From contig NC_135264.1 in assembly GCF_964204865.1 (NCBI RefSeq), positions 6,354,001 to 6,418,000 on the forward strand: a stretch of DNA of 64,000 nt, written 5' to 3'. The stretch's first letter is position 1. Every line of letters starts with the position of its first letter. Below, piece after piece: positions 24,901 to 34,270 of this stretch. Below the pieces are notes generated by a model. The model was given only the letters and a program-made list of their open reading frames with translations, was not told the DNA's origin and searched no databases. The DNA comes from Styela clava. Its lineage: Eukaryota > Chordata > Ascidiacea > Stolidobranchia > Styelidae. A program made the position numbers and the translations under genes.

Positions 24901-27388
24901 ATGTTTTTATACATCTTTGAATGGTCCATACAGTCTATATCAAACTTCCCCAAACTCGGCGAACGTCAATAGACAAATGCTTAGCCAGCGAGGCATAAAT
25001 ATCTTCTCTATTGACTGACCTAAGATACATTACTGTCATTTAGTACTGCAATATTTTAACACTTGTTTTCAAATCATAGACTGTTCACATTCCTCTGAAT
25101 AACAAAGTCAAAACTGGGAGAACAGAGTGGTGCCAGGTTCAATATCAATCAAGTATAAAACCTTGGCAAAAATCTACTGTTTTCAGCTTTAATGTACAAT
25201 GGATGGTGGCAACAGCTACTTGCTTATTTGAAATGGTAGGAATTTAAAATGTTTTCAAGCAAGTTCACTCAAAGCAAAGGCTGTATTTATATTTTAGTTA
25301 ATTAGTGCTAATTTTCCTAGTTCTCAATAGTTAATGTCTTGCAGCCAATCTTTGTATTATCCTGTGTAGTCAACGTCTCTCGCATCTTTAAGTAAAGCAT
25401 TTTTTATCTTCTGGACTCCTTCCGGAAGCTTTTTGTATTCATTGTCCCCCTGTTTATCTTTCCAGCGGTATTCATAGTTGCTTGGATTGGCAGATTTCAA
25501 ATCTCACTATGTTCAATCGATTCATGCTCAACGAAGGGGAAAAAAACTTGTGATATAACCTTATCAAGCAATGAAATTAAGATGAATAGGGAGTTTTAGG
25601 GCCCCCTGTTTGGGAACCACTGATATATAGTGATATACGTGGTCTTGTATAGTAGCTACCTATATTCAACTGTAGTAATAAACATTTTCTTATACGATTT
25701 CTTCAGTTGCAAAGTTGGTTGCGTGAAGTGAAACGATGCAATCTTTGTATGTTACCGATGCCAAACAATCCATTTGCTTTTCCACACACGGAGAAGGATG
25801 CATCACCATTACATTGTCCATTGTTTGTACCACTAAATTTAATTTCTCTAGTCGGCGATGTTTCAGAATTTGAAGGTGAGAAATTGAATTTAAATTTATA
25901 TGAAAGTCGAATAGGACACTTGTTCATGGCTTCATGCTATGACTTTTTTTTTTTTTTTTCAGAATTGCTTACAAAAGGTTTGGAATGCAGAAAAAGGATA
26001 ATTCAATTTATGGAGAAAATTGCAATAAGGTGTGCTTCATACTCTTACCTAATAAAACTAAATAACAGAAAAGTTTAGTATTTGAACATGTCATTGGGTC
26101 GCAAGATTTCACAAAAATTATTTTCAATTAAATTTGGGTCGCTCAAGAAATAGTTGGGACCCACTGGGCTAGAGCCCCATTCAGTCCAATGCTTGCAGTT
26201 GTACGGATATGGGAACACGATCATTATATTCTGAGGCTCTCAAACTACAACATAAATTCACATACCGGTATGTAAAAAGCAACAAAACTCAACAAATCTA
26301 TCATTTGAAACCTCATCAGAAGATATGTATGTACCGGTATGTTTATTCTAACGAGGCATTATCAAAATGAAAACCAAACGCGGCGGTGTGGCTCAACGGG
26401 CTAAGCGTTAGGAATACGCTCGCCACCGCACCTCTAATTACTCTGCGTGGGTTCGCAGGTTCGAATCCCATGCAGGGATGGTTATGTGCGAGAGGATTGC
26501 TGGACTCCTCGCCGTCGTTGGGTGGTTCACGTAACCGCTGGTCGGTTACGGCTTCCTCCACCACCAAGTCCATGCTTCCGAAAACAAACAATACAGTAAA
26601 ACTAATCCCATACCCGACTTGGAATGGTAACCGGACGAGAGGCCGTGGTTCGTCATATGGATAAGCCGTCTTATCGGCTTTCCTCTCCCCCGGGATAAAT
26701 ATGTAAATCCTATCCTATCCAAACCCCTTCTTATGATGTTACTTTTTCAGCAGCCATGAGCCAAGCGACTTTTTGTGGATACATGGAATATATATTTTGC
26801 TTGAGCAGTCACTGTCACATTATCTACTCTTTACATGCATTTGTTAGGACTTATTTACATTTTCTTTCATATAGATTTGGATTCGTCAGATATTTTGCTG
26901 GTCGCGACCCTGAAGCTGAACGAAGTAACTCTGCCAATAGTCGACATTACGTTCACTACACAGGACAAGTTTTCCTTGAAATACCAGTGACTGATGATTT
27001 CCAGGTTCAAGGTCGTTCATTGGCTGCGAAGCATTATATTATAAGAGGGGTAAAAACCCCAATGTCACCCAGTCATGAAACCAAACTTCAGTCTCACCTC
27101 ATATCCCCACGGAGGGGGAAGAAAAGCGGGTTTGATATCACACCTGGGTTGAATGATGAAAGCCCCCCAAAACCCAGTGTCGCGTCGAGTAACCCCGAAG
27201 AAAATCCAACAGTTGATCTGAAGTCATGCGGATTCTATTTTTCAGCAAATCATATGTTAACCCGACGTTGGCGAATGGCAGCATTTGACGATTGTCCAGC
27301 TTCTAAATTAGAGAGTGACTTTATCAAATACTGTGCTACCATAAATGATCATCGATTGGTGGATTTTTATAAATCAATATATTTGTAG
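9965..27388 (+). CDS. DEPDC5: DEPDC5, GATOR1 complex subunit, 30 exons, complete
   Basis: Exons: 9965-10025, 10110-10216, 11095-11217, 11326-11466, 12116-12298, 14801-14862, 15169-15338, 15999-16166, 16249-16393, 16845-16936, 17147-17298, 17492-17650, 18002-18175, 18428-18732, 19166-19326, 19463-19604, 20012-20280, 20596-20710, 21010-21187, 21569-21678, 22019-22172, 22247-22513, 22804-22946, 23344-23476, 23880-23988, 24454-24671, 25080-25235, 25707-25875, 25963-26029, 26875-27388. All are GT-AG and in phase; the total is 4947 nt (1648 residues, close to the roughly 1600 of vertebrate DEPDC5). In the family this protein is the GATOR1 subunit (Iml1 in yeast) that, with NPRL2 and NPRL3, restrains Rag GTPases and so mTORC1 when amino acids are low; it acts at the lysosome. 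The N-terminal IML1 region shows [49 protein letters not shown] and [13 protein letters not shown]. The DEP domain falls near residues 1190-1275 (exons 24-25: [20 protein letters not shown], then [14 protein letters not shown]). The terminal exon ends in a conserved-looking C-terminal domain. Exons 13-16 and 22 are Ser-rich and less conserved. Confidence 0.95.
10394..10716 (+). mobile_element. Diverged tRNA-derived SINE in DEPDC5 intron 2
   Basis: It follows the same order as the copies at 26380 and 47090: a tRNA-like head (GGCTGTGTGGCGCATCGTGC), a GTAACCGCTGGTCAGTTACG block, GAGAGGCCATGGTTCACCAT, and TAAGCCGTCTTATCGGCTTG before GGATAAATATGTAAAT. Many substitutions show that it is an old insertion. 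Confidence 0.8.
11240..11300 (+). other. Near-perfect hairpin filling DEPDC5 intron 3
   Basis: Two 28-nt arms, 11240-11267 and 11273-11300, are inverted copies differing at only two positions (two T-T mismatches), with a 5-nt loop GCTGA. The arms start with CAAGCATGA and end at the loop side with AAAGCATGCC. The host intron is only 108 bp (11218-11325), so the hairpin is more than half of it. Possible readings are a miRNA-like precursor, a short MITE, or a structure that aids splicing. The small loop argues somewhat against a standard pre-miRNA. Confidence 0.7.
12705..14667. mobile_element. hAT-type element in DEPDC5 intron 5, exact 8-bp TSD
   Basis: The left end CAGGGATGGCCAAAACCGAA and the inverse of the right end, CAGGGTTGTCCAAAACGAAT, are terminal inverted repeats. 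Exact copies of GCTGACAG flank the element at 12697-12704 and 14668-14675, the 8-bp duplication expected of hAT transposition. The 1963-bp interior has no recognisable transposase. It contains at least six copies of a block centred on TTTACCACACATTTTA..TCCACAGATCGCC (near 13171, 13278, 13363, 13669, 13768, 13874). It also has a long imperfect inverted repeat, about 12960-13160 against 13430-13645. The element accounts for most of this 2.5-kb intron. Confidence 0.88.
16970..17100 (+). repeat. SINE internal fragment in DEPDC5 intron 10
   Basis: CATCAGTTACGGCTTCCTCT, ACCATCAAGTTCATGCATCT and ACATGGACTGATACC match the middle of the SINE at 26380. The tRNA head and the tail are lost. Confidence 0.65.
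18785..18915 (+). repeat. SINE 5' fragment in DEPDC5 intron 14
   Basis: GGGTTCGCAGATTCTAATCC (a decayed B box) followed by ATGTGCGAGAGGATTGCTGG matches the head of the SINE family. The remainder is absent. Confidence 0.65.
22620..22660 (-). repeat. tRNA-like SINE head remnant in DEPDC5 intron 22
   Basis: Read on the minus strand, it contains CGCGATGGCCTAGCGGTTAA, which matches a polymerase III A box in a tRNA-like context. No B box or acceptor-stem partner is visible, so it is not a functional tRNA gene. Confidence 0.4.
26380..26725 (+). mobile_element. Full-length tRNA-derived SINE in DEPDC5 intron 29
   Basis: The tRNA-like head GCGGCGGTGTGGCTCAACGG carries an A box, and GGTTCGAATCC at 26458-26468 is a textbook B box. 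A unique body follows (GTAACCGCTGGTCGGTTACG, then GAGGCCGTGGTTCGTCATAT), and the tail is an ATCCT pentanucleotide repeat. It is nearly identical to the copy at 47090, so amplification was recent. The family resembles tRNA-like SINEs described from Ciona; identity was not tested. Confidence 0.9.
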
Positions 27389-27415
27389 TAATCATGATAA
27401 TACGATTTTAAATAT

Positions 27416-27421
27416 AATAAA
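27416..27421 (+). terminator. Polyadenylation signal AATAAA of DEPDC5
   Basis: The canonical hexamer lies only 28 nt after the DEPDC5 stop codon, so a very short 3' untranslated region is likely. Confidence 0.6.
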
Positions 27422-28314
27422 ACTGCGAAGGTTTTGTGTGTGGTGTTTGCATCAATGATATTGAACGCATTTGCAATATTAACTTGTATTGCAAAAGCAT
27501 TTGTTCCTCAGTGTAGGTCAGATATGATAGTAGTCAAACTTATTGTCTGCACTCTCCAATGCGGGCTAGATGATGATAATGGTAAGGGTTGCGTGCGCGG
27601 GATTTTGTGCCAACTAATATTCGATTGATATATTTCTTCGTAAATACCATGTAGCCTAATATTAAAAGAGTCAATATATAGAAAAAGTTGGCGCGAACGC
27701 CAAGCAAAAAGTCAACATACATCATTCTGGATCAGAATAAAATCTAAATATATATATCGGTCTACATTTAGCCGATATTGCCAACATCGGTACATCTCTA
27801 GTGCATACAAGAAGAATTTGCAGATCTTGTTTTTGGCGTGCTGTACGTTCTAGTCCCTATTTTTAGTTGTGATGTGGCCGTTATCCACAATTGGATATTG
27901 GCCTATCATACATAAGTAGCCTACGCCCATGTGACAGAGTGGTCTACCTCCACGTACGTGGTAGTATGCAGGCTTGTGTAATTACGTTGATTGAAAATAT
28001 TAGAATATATCAGGCCGGCCGATGCTTACGTCCAATGATTTATAACAGATTAATTACCGCAGTCCTAGATAGCAACTTTCAACAAGTGGTGAAAAATTAA
28101 TTAAAATTAAAATTGTGTTCATAACTGTCTCGGAAAGGGCCCAGCAGCTAAAGTTAACCAAAAGAAAGTTAGAGTGACTTAAATTGAAGTGCTTCAATCT
28201 CAGGAGAAAGTGTATCTCAAGTAACCTATTTGAGGATTCCTCCAGACACTAGCAGTTCTCTCATTATTTTTATAGTAACAAGGGTGGGGTCCTTAAACCC
28301 CAATACAATATAGG

Positions 28315-28720
28315 AATATTTCAATTGATGAAAATCGACCAATCAGAAAATTCTTAAGTCACGTGACCTGCGCAGTATCAAAACGGACATGCACTTGCCA
28401 TGCGCGAAAATTCACCGTTTTTGGACGGTCCGATTTTGAATCAGACCGTTCAAAAAATATCTGGCAACGGTCATTTCTTCAAAAATCTCGCGCATGGCAA
28501 GTACATGACCGGTAATCTACTGCGCAGGTTGAATCAGCCAATGGGAGTTGAGTATTTTCGTGCGCATGGCAATTAGGAACTTCCGGTAGGGGGTTGGACT
28601 TCCTGTTAAGATGTCCGTCTGCGCATGGCTGTAACATGGCAGATGGGGTTCTGCGCCGATCACGTGACTTGAATTACGCGTTATGATTGGCTGTTAGATA
28701 GACATTGATAAATATATAAG
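28315..28720. repeat. Large imperfect palindrome (MITE-like), GC-richer than its surroundings
   Basis: The outer arms carry CCAATCA and AAGTCACGTGA at 28338-28371, and their inverse TCACGTGACTT..TGATTGG at 28660-28692. Inner arms pair around GCACTTGCCATGCGCGA (about 28391) and TCGCGCATGGCAAGTAC (about 28488). CTGCGCAG is also mirrored (28369, 28520). The centre pairs GGACGGTCCGATTTTGAATC-type sequence with CAGACCGTTC. I found no target duplication, so the exact ends are uncertain. Confidence 0.65.
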
Positions 28721-30361
28721 AAATTCTAACTTGGCCACATGTTTCTAAGTTACTCCTGTTCTGGTCTAATAATGGCGGGCGGACTTTGGAGTATAAAGCT
28801 CAAGATTACTAATTGTAAAATAATTTAATTAGAATTAGAAGGCTTCGAATTATATTTCAACACGATTAATCGTCTCTACTGCTCGTGAATAATCGTTTTT
28901 CGCTCACAGGCCTTACATTGGGTTACAAGGGTGATATTCCTGCGGTACTAGCGTTGAAGTGACGTCATAATTCAGCAAAAACACTCAAAAATTACCTTTC
29001 TTCAATTTATTCACAGACTCCTTTACAAACAAGCACTTTAAAGTACATTTTTCAAATCTAATAAAAAAGGCACACAAAATAACAAAAATTCTAAAATTTC
29101 GCCAAATTTTCTCTGTAAATAAATAAATATATCTTTGCACTTTTTAGGGAACTGTGGGCATATACTGATACTGGGCATATAGAACCAGGGGTCAGAAATT
29201 TTCAAAGTGAGGATTTTAACATTTCTTTTTGCCAAGTGAGACCGAAACAGTGAGCGATTTCGACCGAGGCCGGCAACATGGGACTTCACGAGTCTTAAGG
29301 GTTTTCAAAAGCGTTTTGGGCTACGAAAAATCATGCATGATAGAGAAAGATGCTTATATTTGTTTACATTTCAAAAAAGGGGGGGGGGGGGGGCAAAAAG
29401 CAGATAGCATAGCATAAAATCACACACAGGTTTGGGCATGGATCTCTTGCTAGGCTCGAATCAATACTGTAAAGAAGTCAATATCAAGAAATAAAAAATC
29501 AGAATTTGGACGCAATCAAGTTTTTGGTTGAGCTGAGCTTTTGCTCCAAGGCCATTAATCTTATTGCTTAACAGGTTTTCTAAGCAATGCTTTGAACAAG
29601 TAGATTTTCACTTCCTGCCGAGTCTGCCCTATTCTGACATAAGGCACTGGGTACGTCGCTACTTCAGCATAGGGTTTTTCAATAGGAACACATAAAAAAT
29701 GTTTCTCCCTTCCAGGGTGAGGTGATGGTCCGTCTTCGGAAAAATGAAAATATTCAGTAAAATTGTGACACAAAAAGGTAAATTCATTATATAAGCATAT
29801 CTGAATTATGATCATAAATATGGGTGATTAATTTGGGCGGAACTTATCATTAGAAGCAATAAAATGCAGCATAGCTTCTTATACGGTTAAACGAGACGGG
29901 ACGGTCACAGATTTTTCAACAACTACAAGTCTTTACTCAAAAAAAATAAAGATATTCAAAGGAGCGATAGTTTTATTTCTAATTTAAGTGTAAGATTATG
30001 TGTATTGGACGCTAATTACAAGAAAGAACAGGGTTATTCATAAGCGCAATTTTATATTGTACGGACGAAGGTAAGACTTCCCCAAATACACCCCTGAACT
30101 GTGTGGGGAGGTTGGGGGGGGGGACGAAGGGGTAATGGAGGAGGGCCGGTGTTTCTCATCACTAGTATGCGGGGAGAATACTTAATCTAAAGTGTAGATA
30201 TCAATACTGGTTAGAAAAAGTTTTTAAGTTTGCTCATAACATGTTGGAAGCACACCAAACAAAAGAGTTTTAACCGACATACAAAAAGGTAAGGGAAGGT
30301 TTTGGCACAACAAAAACACACACGAATGATTTTCTTTCACCGGAAACTAAAATAGATTTCA

Positions 30362-30760
30362 ATGTATGTATGTATGTTTATTCGTCTCGTAAAAGCAATA
30401 TAAAAGAGTAAGTAATTATAAATACTGAAGACGGGATGTATGCACAAGACCATATTGGCCTAAAACACAAATGTGCGGCATACACCCCTTTTGATATATA
30501 TAAATTATAATAGGGTTAATCAAATATGTACAATAAGGTCCTTTATACAGGCAGTTGTGCAAGGAGGGTGGGTGGATGCGGTAACAGGGATAAGGGTGGA
30601 GTGTACAAAACTGTTTGTACAAAGGAGTTTGTTAGACAAAACAACACCTATAAATAGAGACACTACACAACATGAAACACACTGCATATGAATATAGTAA
30701 TAAAAAAAAATTAAGAATTTGGATGATTGTACAACACCATTGAGTGATGATACCACATAC
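30362..30760 (-). repeat. Possible LINE/Penelope 3' end (minus strand)
   Basis: On the minus strand the block ends in ACGAATAAACATACATACAT, that is AATAAA plus a tetranucleotide repeat, as in some invertebrate non-LTR elements. The several overlapping ORFs inside have no recognisable domain. This is a weak call. Confidence 0.3.
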
Positions 30761-30969
30761 TATAAAACGCGGGAATGGTCAAATTTAAAGGGTGTGTACA
30801 TATATGGTATGCACCACTCAAGGGCGACAGTGTTATAAGTGGTCTATGGCTGGTCAATAAATAATAAGTGGTCAATACAAGCATTCATTATTGAACTTTA
30901 TCTCACCAAAAGTCAATGATGTGTTAATGGCCAGAATAATGTCGTTTGGGACCTCCTGAAGTAGGCACA

Positions 30970-31036
30970 CTAAGATGGCGCACAACCTGAACTCAGTTTG
31001 TTTACCAGGTTAGAGTTCAGGTTGTGCGACATCTCG
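30970..31036. repeat. Hairpin just upstream of the MULE fragment
   Basis: CGCACAACCTGAACTC and GAGTTCAGGTTGTGCG are perfect inverted copies separated by about 23 bp containing ACCAGGTTAG. The word ACCAGGTTAG and the nearby CTTCGGAAGTACCG resemble the MITE family at 60.3-60.8 kb. It sits about 110 bp upstream of the transposase ORF, and could be a separate insertion or the end of that element. Confidence 0.6.
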
Positions 31037-31142
31037 GTACTTATACTTCGGAAGTACCGTCATTTGAGTAGAGAAGAACCGATGCCGCTATTTTACACTT
31101 CCCTGTTTTAAACTATAATGAAGTGAAAATGATACAAAGATC

Positions 31143-31614
31143 ATGGACTTTGATGCAGCGACATGGCAAGCACGGTCTCTGATATGGCCGGATGTGAGAA
31201 GGCAGGGATGTGCATTTCACTTCACTCAGGCCATAATGAAGAACATAAGACTGAACAAATTAGCAAGGTTGTACAATAAGTAAGTCATTTAGTGCTCATA
31301 TGACTCCATGTTTTTATATCATCAACGTTTTGTTAAATATGTAATTTCAAATTTTCAGAGACATCAGGACGAGAGATTTAATGAAGCAAGTCATGGCCCT
31401 GTGTTATATTCCAGATATGTTCATCCCGTCGCTGTTTTTATCTCTGCGAGGCAAAATTACCACCGACGGGTTGAATAGATTTGCTGAGTATTTCGAAAGA
31501 ACATGGCTGAAGAACCCAGTTTGGAAACCAAAAGACTGGTCAGTATTCGACCTCGACGTTAGGACTAACAACCATTTGGAAGGGTGGCATCGGGTTGGCA
31601 GCGCCACCGTGTAG
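31143..31614 (+). pseudogene. MULE-type transposase C-terminal fragment with an intron
   Basis: Exons 31143-31279 and 31359-31614 join in phase across a GT-AG intron (GTAAGT donor, TTTTCAG acceptor) into a 130-residue open frame that begins with ATG. Recognisable motifs of the MULE transposase domain found with FLYWCH-type proteins are GCAFHFTQAIMKNIR, then LMKQVMALCYIPDMFIP, then the hallmark DVRTNNHLEGWHR. The N-terminal catalytic part and any zinc finger are missing, so this is a truncated copy or the last exons of a longer gene not visible upstream. No terminal inverted repeats were found. Retention of a clean intron and frame makes it look younger or more constrained than its neighbours. 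Confidence 0.65.
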
Positions 31615-31805
31615 CTTATCAATGTCAAACAGATAGAATCTTGAGATGACATTAACATATTTTCGAATGTAGATGATAGTTCACGAACATATGTCCCCTA
31701 GCGGATAATAAATATCGAAAATCAAACTTTGTTCGTGGAATTTGAATTCAACAGAGTCGCAAGTCGCAAGATAAGTACGGTAACTCCCGATTTCATCAAT
31801 ATTTT

Positions 31806-32026
31806 CAGCTCTTATTTCTCCCGTTAGAACTCCATTTTCGATCAAAAATTCCGAAATGTACAAGACCCGCAAATAACGGCATACAAAACATTGAGCTTAG
31901 TTTCAATAATATGATAATGAACTTGGCCCATGACGGATAAGTTAGCTCCTCTTTTGACCCGGTGTCTTTGTTCCAAGCGTAGTAACTCGGAGGGTTGAAG
32001 TGACTTGTCCACGAGGCTTGCAATCA
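31806..32026 (-). pseudogene. Possible SLC6 transporter last-exon fragment
   Basis: A minus-strand frame of about 70 residues reads YYAWNKDTGSKEELTYPSWA and then IIILLKLSSMFCMPLFAG. This is the spacing of a short extracellular loop, the YP.WA motif and the last membrane helix of sodium-coupled neurotransmitter/amino-acid transporters (SLC6). A plausible acceptor AG lies just before it (about 32028). The other exons would be expected upstream on the minus strand, but 32281 onward is transposon and no further SLC6 exon was found. It is either an orphan fragment or a weak resemblance. Confidence 0.42.
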
Positions 32027-32280
32027 GGATAACGAGTTTAATATTCGGAAAGGTCTATTTACATTCCATTCTCCATTCTATTTTCGTCATTTTCGAAGCT
32101 GAAAAATAAAAAACAAAATAAGGGGACTGGTTATTTGTCAAAACAATAATTTTTACATGACATGTTAATACTTGTTTTGAGTATTGCTCTGAACAAGACT
32201 ACGCACAAGCTGCCTCTGCATAAAAAGGATTTGCTTTAGTTTGAAGGTCTGAATTCTTTCTGGTGTAGCATTGTCTACCC

Positions 32281-33190
32281 CAGCGTTTCCCAAACTTTTT
32301 CGGCTACGGAACACCTCCACTTTTTATCTCGCCTCGCGGAACACCAAAAAATAAAAGGGTAAAATTGATAAAGAAAAAGTTGTCAAATGCGCGGCGAAAA
32401 CTAACAGAATTGTGTTAAAATCCTTAATATAGGACTGAATATTTTACATGTTGCATTTATTATTAATGTTTTATTGTTTCTTAATTTAAATGGTGTGTAT
32501 ATGAATCAATAAATTCATTTTACCATTCTATGTCGTTTGCCTCTAATGTTACGTCTAATGGAGATAGAAGTACTTGATGCAATTTCGCTGCATTTATCTA
32601 CTTAATAGAGTTTAGCGAAAATGAGTAATTTTTTCAGCATTTCAAAGTGAAACCAGGCAGAGATGGAGGAAGAAGAGTTGACCCTTTGCCTTTATTCTTT
32701 AGGTCTACTTGTTTGCCTATAGCAAAGCCAAAATGATTGCTTTAAACTTGATAATGCACTTATCAGTCAAAAAGCTATGCCGACAGTTATCGAAAATGCC
32801 ACTATCCCTCTCCAGTTAGTACGATTTAAGCCGATGGTGACGCGATATTGAACGGTCAGTTGGGCGACAACTTCACGTTCCATGGATCAGGGCTTCCCAA
32901 ACTTTCGAGCTCGCGATCCCTTTTAATACATATATATATTAAAAATTTTCATGGCCATTGTCCTCGTCAATAATGGTAAACAGTTCGAAATATGCGATTT
33001 CGATGTTTTGTAAAACTGGTGTTCTCTTTGCGGCCCTTAAAATTCGTTTAGCGGCCCCTAGTTTAGGAAGCCCTGCCATATATCTCCATGGCGACTATTT
33101 AAGACGTTTTTTTGATTCCTTTTTCACGGAACACTTCGAAGATGCTCGCTGAACACTAGTGTTCCGCGGAACACAGTTTGGGAAACGCTG
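32281..33190. mobile_element. hAT MITE with exact 8-bp TSD GTCTACCC
   Basis: It begins CAGCGTTTCCCAAACTTTTT and ends with the inverse of CAGCGTTTCCCAAACTGTGT. GTCTACCC is duplicated at 32273-32280 and 33191-33198. Subterminal words (GGAACACCTCCAC, GCGGAACACC) are repeated near both ends. The 910-bp interior has no transposase and contains a second, nested hAT element. Confidence 0.92.
32888..33075. mobile_element. Nested 188-bp hAT MITE
   Basis: It begins CAGGGCTTCCCAAACTTTCG and ends with the inverse of CAGGGCTTCCTAAACTAGGG. The flanks CCATGGAT (32880-32887) and CCATATAT (33076-33083) match at 6 of 8 positions, consistent with a decayed target duplication. It lies inside the element at 32281-33190, so it inserted later. 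Confidence 0.75.
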
Positions 33191-33714
33191 GTCTACCCAA
33201 TTCATTACACCCGAGTGATGTGGTGGATATGAGATTTTAATCTGTGATGACAATTTAGTTATTGTGCTACGCAACTAGGCATCCTTGCATCATGAAAAAA
33301 ATATTGAATAACAGAAATATTCTCTAGAGAGTTTGTGTTAAAAAAAGGTGCGGCTTGCGGTTTCACTCAGTTATTTGTATTTGCCCCTCCAGTAGTAATG
33401 TATTTGCCCCTCCAGTATTAATAACGGTTACGCACCCCTGGGTTAAGGTCTTGCTCTAAACAAAGTTCAATACATACGTGAAAACAAATAGTATAAAGCA
33501 CTAACTTCTCTAGCTTGAAGAGTGAAGCAACTGCAATTGTTTCGAAGATTGCGACTGAAACAAGTCAAAATGTTGTTGAGTATCCGTCGAACATGTCAAG
33601 GAAGTAACTCCCAGATCTCATCGTGAAGATTAAACCGATTACAAACATGCCTGCAAATGAGATAAGTAATTATAATTTGTCTTTTTAATTTGCGAGTTGT
33701 TTTCGTGAACTTGA

Positions 33715-33806
33715 TTACTGTACTCTGCGTGCGTTCGCAGGTTTGAATTCTGTGGGCGATAATCACACGCGAGAGGATTCTCCCGCCGTAAAGTAGTTCG
33801 CGTAGC
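33715..33806 (+). repeat. SINE 5' fragment next to a hAT end
   Basis: GTTCGCAGGTTTGAATTCTG (decayed B box), then CGCGAGAGGATTCTCCCGCC, match the head of the SINE family. It stops where a hAT-type terminus begins. Confidence 0.6.
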
Positions 33807-33810
33807 CCGG

Positions 33811-33850
33811 GGATCAGCAACCTACGGTCCGCGGGCCAGATCCGGTCTCC
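33811..33850 (+). mobile_element. Isolated hAT terminus
   Basis: CAGCAACCTACGGTCCGCGG, then GCCAGATCCGG, resembles the ends of the element at 41704. No partner end or target duplication was found. A different hAT-like end, the inverse of GGTTCCCAACCTTTC, occurs at about 35059-35073 but does not match it. Confidence 0.5.
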
Positions 33851-34270
33851 CAATATCCAGCGCATGAGCTCTTCTAGTGCCGTCTCAGAAACAGGCATTC
33901 CAATTGCATTTCGAGAATACACTCTCACTCATCGGAATGGTTTACAACTTTACAACACCGCAATATTTCATGGATGATTGCCTAAAGGTATTTGGTAAAA
34001 GGCGCTGGTCAAATCTGATACAATTATATATTCCCAATAAGCAATTTTATGCAGAGTTGAATCTACGTCTGGTGAAACATTAGCAAATGCAGTCACCAGT
34101 CTATGACCCCCAATTAGCCATTTTAACAATAACGATGTATTTAAATATTCTACTGTTACGCCTACATTTTCGGGGCATCTGAAGTTCATCGAATTTATGT
34201 TGTAATTCTACTAGTTTATCACGAGAGTAGGCTACCGAGGAATCCGACCATCGTTTAATATCCACGGCGC
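33838..34270 (-). pseudogene. Decayed Ty3/gypsy-type reverse transcriptase fragment
   Basis: Minus-strand frames read in order [20 protein letters not shown], then [54 protein letters not shown], and finally GMPVSETALEELM. These are successive blocks of a retrotransposon reverse transcriptase, including the region before the palm aspartates. They are spread over shifted frames with an internal stop before MRVYSRN, so the copy is dead. No LTRs, protease or integrase were recognised. Further decayed, possibly upstream coding of the same element may extend to about 34700. Confidence 0.7.

Larger units (their letters stand above)
27422..31137. other. Intergenic region downstream of DEPDC5
   Basis: No coding exon was recognised. 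It contains a long nested palindrome (about 28315-28720), a run of 16 or 17 G residues at about 29377-29393, a (TATG)n-tailed sequence of LINE type (about 30362-30760) and a short hairpin (30970-31036) next to the MULE fragment. Confidence 0.6.

Noticed and set aside
26380-26470. A functional tRNA gene
   Set aside because: A and B boxes are present, but the acceptor stem is not closed and the sequence continues into the SINE body with a repeat tail, with a near-identical second copy elsewhere.
26386-26664. A 92-residue plus-strand ORF, recurring at 47043-47411
   Set aside because: Both lie in the SINE copies and are translations of the tRNA-like head and body; the similarity is repeat identity, not a protein family.
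29377-29393. Poly-G run as a G-quadruplex or regulatory element
   Set aside because: A single homopolymer run with no nearby matching G tracts; more likely slippage or an assembly-sensitive repeat.
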